In this document: one piece after another, positions 7,063 to 9,899 of the stretch
Layout: every line of letters begins with the position of its first letter
How positions within the stretch are numbered: the first letter of the stretch is position 1
NCBI GenBank assembly: GCA_007127385.1
Contig: SKZM01000144.1
Span: forward strand, 1-9,899
DNA: 9,899 bases
Direction: 5' to 3'
Origin: Methanosalsum sp.
Lineage (GTDB): Archaea > Halobacteriota > Methanosarcinia > Methanosarcinales > Methanosarcinaceae
Position numbers and translations under genes: made by a program
The notes under the pieces: model-generated
What the model was told of the DNA's origin: nothing
Seen by the model: only the letters and a program-made list of their open reading frames with translations
Databases searched by the model: none

Positions 7063-7077
7063 CTGTTTTAAGAACAG
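7063..7077. repeat. Inverted repeat CTGTT-N5-AACAG upstream of the operon TATA box
   Basis: Perfect five-base arms (7063-7067 and 7073-7077) flank a five-base spacer; a dimeric regulator could bind such a site. It lies about five bases upstream of the candidate TATA box at 7058-7044, where the BRE element and TFB contact would be. The arms are short, so chance occurrence is possible. Confidence 0.35.
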
Positions 7078-7135
7078 TTGCGATTAATTGGTAAAGCAAT
7101 TTTTACATAACACTCAGCTATGAAATGCAGTTCTA

Positions 7136-8791
7136 TCACTCTTTTTCAATATCAGTCAGGACAACCTTATAGTATTGCTCTCCTTTTCTTGATACTGGGA
7201 CCACATATCCAAGTCCCTCAAGCTGTGAAAGTATAACTTCCAGCTCATCAGGATCAATACCAGTGGATTCTAAAAGCCTTTCAGCAGTTGTTTCTCTCTC
7301 TTTTATCAGTTCTCTCATAACCCTGTCTTTTTCTGAGGTAAAACCTGAAGTGTAGGGCTCATAGGCCCTGCCATGCGCAGGTGTGGCAGAACCAGTCAGA
7401 ATTCCTGTATATTCGCGGAACTGCTTTCCTATTTTCATCCCTCTGTCGGTAATAGAATATTCTCTGAGGCTCTTGTCATGGCCACTGCCACGTATCTTGA
7501 GTATCAGAAGGGCCTTTTTCATTTCAGATTCAATTTCAACGTATCTTAGAAGTATAACGACATCCATCACCATTGAAAGTGCAATATGGGATACCTGCAG
7601 ATTTCCTGTTATAGTTTCAATCTCACTTGTAAAACAGGATGTAATTTTTTTATTCTTAAAATTCCTGATAAGATTGTATATATGCTCTTTCTTATCGATA
7701 TTTTTCTCAAATGCATAATCAAAACCTGAGATATCGTCCACAAAGACCCGCTGGACTCCGATCTCTTCTATAATTTTGTTGATATGCAGGGTGTGCTTGT
7801 TTGGGTATACATCAGAAGGGGGGGTAAAGAGAATCCTTACCTGATCTTCTTTCTCCATTTTTTCAAGGTCCCAGCCAAAACTTCTGCTGTATTGGTACAG
7901 TTCTTCAGGAGTTTCTTGAAAACTGATGATAAGGCCTGGTTCGCCATTGACTGCACCGTCCATGATAAAGTGAAGCCCAAATATGGTCTTTCCTGTGCCT
8001 GCACTGCCTGCAACCAGTATGGATGATCTCTTCAAAATACCCCCTGCCAGTATAGTATCCAGTTTTTCAATACTGGATTTGAGTCTCTCCTTTTCTGGTT
8101 TGAGGTAGATTTTCTCTGGGATACAGATCGGGTATAGTTTTACTCCATTATCCGTGATCTCGAAAGTATGTTCTCCTTCAGTAAAACCCAGACCGCTCAT
8201 TTTAAGGATCTCAAGGTTTCGCATTGTTCTAAACCGGGTTGATGTCTGTGATAGATACAGGATATTGTCTACAATGTCATTGATAACCGATGTATGTATT
8301 TCATCCAGAAGTAACGTACCTGTAAGACAGACTATGCAGTTCCATTCCCCAATGGCAGAACTGAGGGAGTACATGAACCTGCGCCGTTCTGAATCCGGAA
8401 AACTGTGTCCCAGAGGAGTGATGGGATCGATCATTACTCTGTCCGGGTCTATGGAAGTAACCACATTACCCAGCTCCACAAGCATGGTCAGGGGATCCCT
8501 TTCAGCCATACTGGTATCAAATACATGCACATTTACCGTATCTTCAAAAAATTTGAACCTGGATAACATTTCTTTTATGTTCTGTTTCGATTTTGGTGTA
8601 ATTGCAACATAGAGCACCTTTTCACCGCTCTTTGCAGCCATGCATAAACTCTGCAGACCCAGTGTTGTTCTGCCTGTACCGGCTGTACCTGCAATCAGGG
8701 TCGTGGACGGCCTGATCACTCCTCCTCCCAGAACCTCATCAAGATTTTCAATATATGTTGATTTTATTTCCATTAACATATTCCCCATCAA
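7136..8791 (-). CDS. Two-domain KaiC-like ATPase with C-terminal winged helix
   Basis: The 551-residue protein has two RecA/KaiC domains and no recognised specific function. Domain 1 (about 8-222) has the P-loop GTAGTGRT (35-42), in which the invariant lysine is Arg41, and a Walker B-like RVMIDP (118-123). It lacks the catalytic glutamate pair after strand 2. Domain 2 (about 234-460) has an intact P-loop GSAGTGKT (262-269), Walker B RVFVDD (348-353), and Q292-E293 where KaiC has two glutamates. It then has the family signatures RYVEI, LKIRGSGHDKSLREY and ILTGS. Residues about 488-545 form a predicted winged helix ending near YYKVV. Archaeal KaiC-like proteins are proposed signal-transduction hubs; the target here is unknown. 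TTG at 8791 is followed at once by ATG (8788), and ATGs also occur at codons 5 and 7, so the start is uncertain. It lies upstream of the aromatic operon on the same strand. Confidence 0.9.
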   Translation of the reverse strand: MMGNMLMEIKSTYIENLDEVLGGGVIRPSTTLIAGTAGTGRTTLGLQSLCMAAKSGEKVLYVAITPKSKQNIKEMLSRFKFFEDTVNVHVFDTSMAERDPLTMLVELGNVVTSIDPDRVMIDPITPLGHSFPDSERRRFMYSLSSAIGEWNCIVCLTGTLLLDEIHTSVINDIVDNILYLSQTSTRFRTMRNLEILKMSGLGFTEGEHTFEITDNGVKLYPICIPEKIYLKPEKERLKSSIEKLDTILAGGILKRSSILVAGSAGTGKTIFGLHFIMDGAVNGEPGLIISFQETPEELYQYSRSFGWDLEKMEKEDQVRILFTPPSDVYPNKHTLHINKIIEEIGVQRVFVDDISGFDYAFEKNIDKKEHIYNLIRNFKNKKITSCFTSEIETITGNLQVSHIALSMVMDVVILLRYVEIESEMKKALLILKIRGSGHDKSLREYSITDRGMKIGKQFREYTGILTGSATPAHGRAYEPYTSGFTSEKDRVMRELIKERETTAERLLESTGIDPDELEVILSQLEGLGYVVPVSRKGEQYYKVVLTDIEKE

Positions 8792-8813
8792 AAGAATCGA
8801 TCTTTACCTCTGG

Positions 8814-8841
8814 ATTATATATAGATAATGTGATTTAAATG
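8814..8841 (-). promoter_or_regulatory. Two candidate TATA boxes for the KaiC-like gene
   Basis: On the minus strand, CATTTAAATC (8841-8832) and CTATATATAAT (8824-8814) are both TATA-like. The first would start transcription near 8812, keeping GAGGT (8810-8806) as a possible ribosome binding site 17 bases before the ATG at 8788. The second would start it near 8793-8796 and make the message almost leaderless. The sequence alone does not choose between them. Confidence 0.45.
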
Positions 8842-8851
8842 TTAGATGTTT

Positions 8852-8892
8852 CCTGAATAACATTCATTCCATAGTATATCTGAACCTGAATA
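8852..8892. repeat. Direct and inverted repeats in the divergent kaiC-like/guaA control region
   Basis: CCTGAATA occurs at 8852-8859 and again at 8885-8892, 33 bases apart (about three helical turns). The first copy is also part of the inverted repeat TGAAT-AAC-ATTCA at 8854-8866. The repeats lie between the two divergent promoters, where a shared regulator could bind. They are short and may be coincidental. Confidence 0.3.
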
Positions 8893-8921
8893 GACGCTTC
8901 TATAAATAGCTGTAGGATACA

Positions 8922-8937
8922 CGAAATATATTTATAT
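8922..8937 (+). promoter_or_regulatory. BRE/TATA promoter of guaA
   Basis: CGAAATATATTTATAT at 8922-8937 resembles the archaeal BRE (CGAAA) followed directly by a TATA box, the best promoter in the window. Transcription is expected near 8955-8960, leaving a leader of about 35 bases before the ATG at 8994. A second TATA-like string (TATAAATA, 8901-8908) lies upstream. No purine riboswitch structure is seen in the leader. Confidence 0.6.
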
Positions 8938-8993
8938 GCAAATATTATATGGATAACGGCAGCTAATCAATTTTTGTTTCAGGGATTGTATAA

Positions 8994-9563
8994 ATGAACA
9001 GACTGAAAATACTGGTGATAAACAACTATGGACAATTCTGTCATCTGATCCACAGAACGGTCCGGGATTTTGATATGGATACAAAGATCATATCCAATAC
9101 CACTCCCGTAGATCAGATACTTGAGGAAGAGCCTGATGGACTGATACTCAGCGGCGGCCCGTCAATGGAGCGGACAGGACTTTGCATGGAGTACCTGGAA
9201 TATATTGATCGTCCGGTTCTGGGTATATGTCTTGGTCATCAATTGATCTCAAAGAAATTCGGTGGAGACTACGGTCTAGGCAAACATGGCGGATATGCGG
9301 CAATTGAGATTGAGGTCATTGAGGAAGATGATATTCTAAAGGGTATGTCCCCTTCTATTTCTGTCTGGGCCTCACATGCAGATGAGGTTACTGAAATGCC
9401 TGCTAATTTCATCCATCTTGCCAGGTCCAATATATGTGAGATCGAAGCAATGAAACATCCGTCCCGGCCGATTTATGGGATTCAGTGGCATCCAGAAGTA
9501 TCCCATACAGAAAAAGGAGAGGAACTGTTCACCAACTTTTTTGATGTATGCAGTAATTACTGA
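8994..9563 (+). CDS. guaA: GMP synthase, glutamine amidotransferase subunit
   Basis: This 189-residue class I amidotransferase hydrolyses glutamine and delivers ammonia to the separate ATP-pyrophosphatase subunit, which converts XMP to GMP. In archaea the two halves of GuaA are separate proteins, and this is the glutaminase half. The catalytic triad is complete: C79 in GICLGHQ, H166 and E168 in QWHPEVSHTE. The oxyanion loop LSGGPS (52-57) is present. The N-terminus LKILVINNYGQFCHLIHR is typical of the archaeal subunit and separates it from TrpG and PabA. The synthetase subunit is not in the window. Translation starts at ATG 8994 with only a weak GGGAT upstream. It is transcribed away from the KaiC-like gene and faces ffh at its 3' end with an 80-base gap. 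Confidence 0.95.
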   Translation: MNRLKILVINNYGQFCHLIHRTVRDFDMDTKIISNTTPVDQILEEEPDGLILSGGPSMERTGLCMEYLEYIDRPVLGICLGHQLISKKFGGDYGLGKHGGYAAIEIEVIEEDDILKGMSPSISVWASHADEVTEMPANFIHLARSNICEIEAMKHPSRPIYGIQWHPEVSHTEKGEELFTNFFDVCSNY

Positions 9564-9643
9564 AAAAAGGTATAGGTGAGAATAAGTGGCAAGTTACAAA
9601 ATATGATTCTACATTATGACTGAAATTAAAATAAAAGAGGGTA
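9564..9643. terminator. Convergent gap between guaA and ffh, with U-rich tract for ffh
   Basis: This 80-base gap separates two convergent stop codons. On the minus strand 9637-9622 reads CTTTTATTTTAATTTC, a U-rich stretch seven bases after the ffh stop codon that could serve as an archaeal U-tract terminator. On the plus strand there is no comparable T run after guaA, only a purine-rich stretch, so the guaA 3' end is unclear. Confidence 0.35.
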
Positions 9644-9899
9644 TTACATTCCCATCTTTTTCATTATTTTCTGCATATTAAATTTACCGCCCCTCATTCC
9701 CTTCATTGCATTCTGCATCATCTTGTGATACTTGAGAAGTTCACGTACATTTTCCGGGCTATTTCCTGATCCCCTCGATATTCTCTTAATACGTGAGCTT
9801 CCAATAAGGCGTGGATTGAGCATTTCATCTTCGGTCATTGAATCCATGATTATCCTGTATCTTGTAAGTTTGTCCCCTGTGACCTGATAGGCGTCTTCA
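9644..9899 (-). CDS. ffh: Signal recognition particle protein SRP54, C-terminal part (partial)
   Basis: The last 84 residues of SRP54 are present; the gene continues beyond the right edge of the window, and internal ATGs such as 9847 are not the true start. The fragment is the C-terminal half of the M domain, which binds 7S RNA and signal sequences: [12 protein letters not shown], then [11 protein letters not shown], the RNA-binding core, then [11 protein letters not shown] and a methionine- and lysine-rich tail ending KKMGM. The NG GTPase domain is off the window. SRP54 acts in co-translational targeting of membrane and secreted proteins. The stop is TAA at 9644-9646. Confidence 0.95.
   Translation of the reverse strand, partial: EDAYQVTGDKLTRYRIIMDSMTEDEMLNPRLIGSSRIKRISRGSGNSPENVRELLKYHKMMQNAMKGMRGGKFNMQKIMKKMGM

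Noticed and set aside
8154..8612. A 152-codon open frame on the plus strand inside the KaiC-like gene
   Set aside because: It is antisense to the well-conserved first KaiC domain, low in complexity and without any family signature.
7136..8791. Possible RadA/RadB recombinase or circadian clock KaiC
   Set aside because: Two tandem RecA domains with LKIRGSGHDKSLREY and ILTGS place it with KaiC-like proteins and not RadA. The altered catalytic and phosphosite residues, and the absence of kaiA or kaiB nearby, argue against a clock protein.
8928..8945. ATATTT...AAATAT inverted repeat around the guaA TATA box
   Set aside because: It is composed entirely of A and T in an AT-rich promoter, so the symmetry is not informative.
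8994..9563. TrpG or PabA (anthranilate or aminodeoxychorismate synthase glutaminase), attractive given the aromatic operon nearby
   Set aside because: The length (189 residues), the WHPEVSHTE motif and the archaeal GMP synthase-like N-terminus fit the GuaA glutaminase subunit. No trpE/pabB partner is adjacent.
1..9899. Search for a CRISPR array, insertion sequence, tRNA, or phage or defence genes
   Set aside because: No regularly spaced repeats, terminal inverted repeats, transposase motifs or tRNA cloverleaf were seen. All substantial genes are housekeeping or the KaiC-like ATPase.

Overview
The window reads as a methanogenic archaeon of the Methanosarcinales (Methanosarcina, Methanolobus or Methanococcoides type). 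The evidence is a fused formaldehyde-activating enzyme/hexulose-6-phosphate synthase, a short archaeal triosephosphate isomerase, the archaeal erythrose-4-phosphate-independent route to 3-dehydroquinate (ADH synthase plus dehydroquinate synthase II), a stand-alone GMP synthase amidotransferase subunit, an archaeal SRP54 tail, and TATA-type promoters. The genus cannot be fixed from sequence alone. I see no mobile element, CRISPR array, tRNA or rRNA. The window is densely coding chromosome, and no stretch longer than about 200 bases lacks a gene.

Layout. Positions 1-105 (+) are the tail of an endonuclease III-like Fe-S DNA glycosylase. Positions 230-1408 (+) are fae-hps and 1459-2127 (+) are tpiA, separated by a strong hairpin with a U-rich tail. 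Convergent to these is a five-gene minus-strand aromatic block running right to left: ADH synthase (6997-6200), dehydroquinate synthase II (6152-5010), aroD (5013-4291), aroE (4294-3473) and tyrA (3476-2145). The last four genes are joined by 4-base stop/start overlaps, so this is almost certainly one operon. Upstream of it on the same strand is a two-domain KaiC-like ATPase with a C-terminal winged helix (8791-7136). A divergent promoter region of about 200 bases separates that gene from guaA (8994-9563, +). The window ends in the C-terminal part of ffh/SRP54 (9899-9644, -).

How the genes fit together. Fae-Hps is thought to make ribulose-5-phosphate from hexulose-6-phosphate and pass the released formaldehyde to tetrahydromethanopterin (or sarcinapterin), so pentoses form without transketolase. 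The aromatic operon starts from aspartate semialdehyde and a deoxy-keto-hexose phosphate instead of erythrose-4-phosphate. Both sets therefore suit a cell that does not rely on a standard pentose phosphate pathway. The operon runs from the first committed step to dehydroshikimate and shikimate, then jumps to tyrosine-specific prephenate dehydrogenase. Shikimate kinase, EPSP synthase, chorismate synthase and chorismate mutase are not in the window.

The least ordinary items are the KaiC-like protein, whose first ATPase domain has lost its Walker A lysine and catalytic glutamates while the second domain keeps the P-loop; the TyrA protein, whose C-terminus looks like the anticodon-binding (FDX-ACB) fold of phenylalanyl-tRNA synthetase beta; and a small inverted repeat just upstream of the likely TATA box of the aromatic operon.
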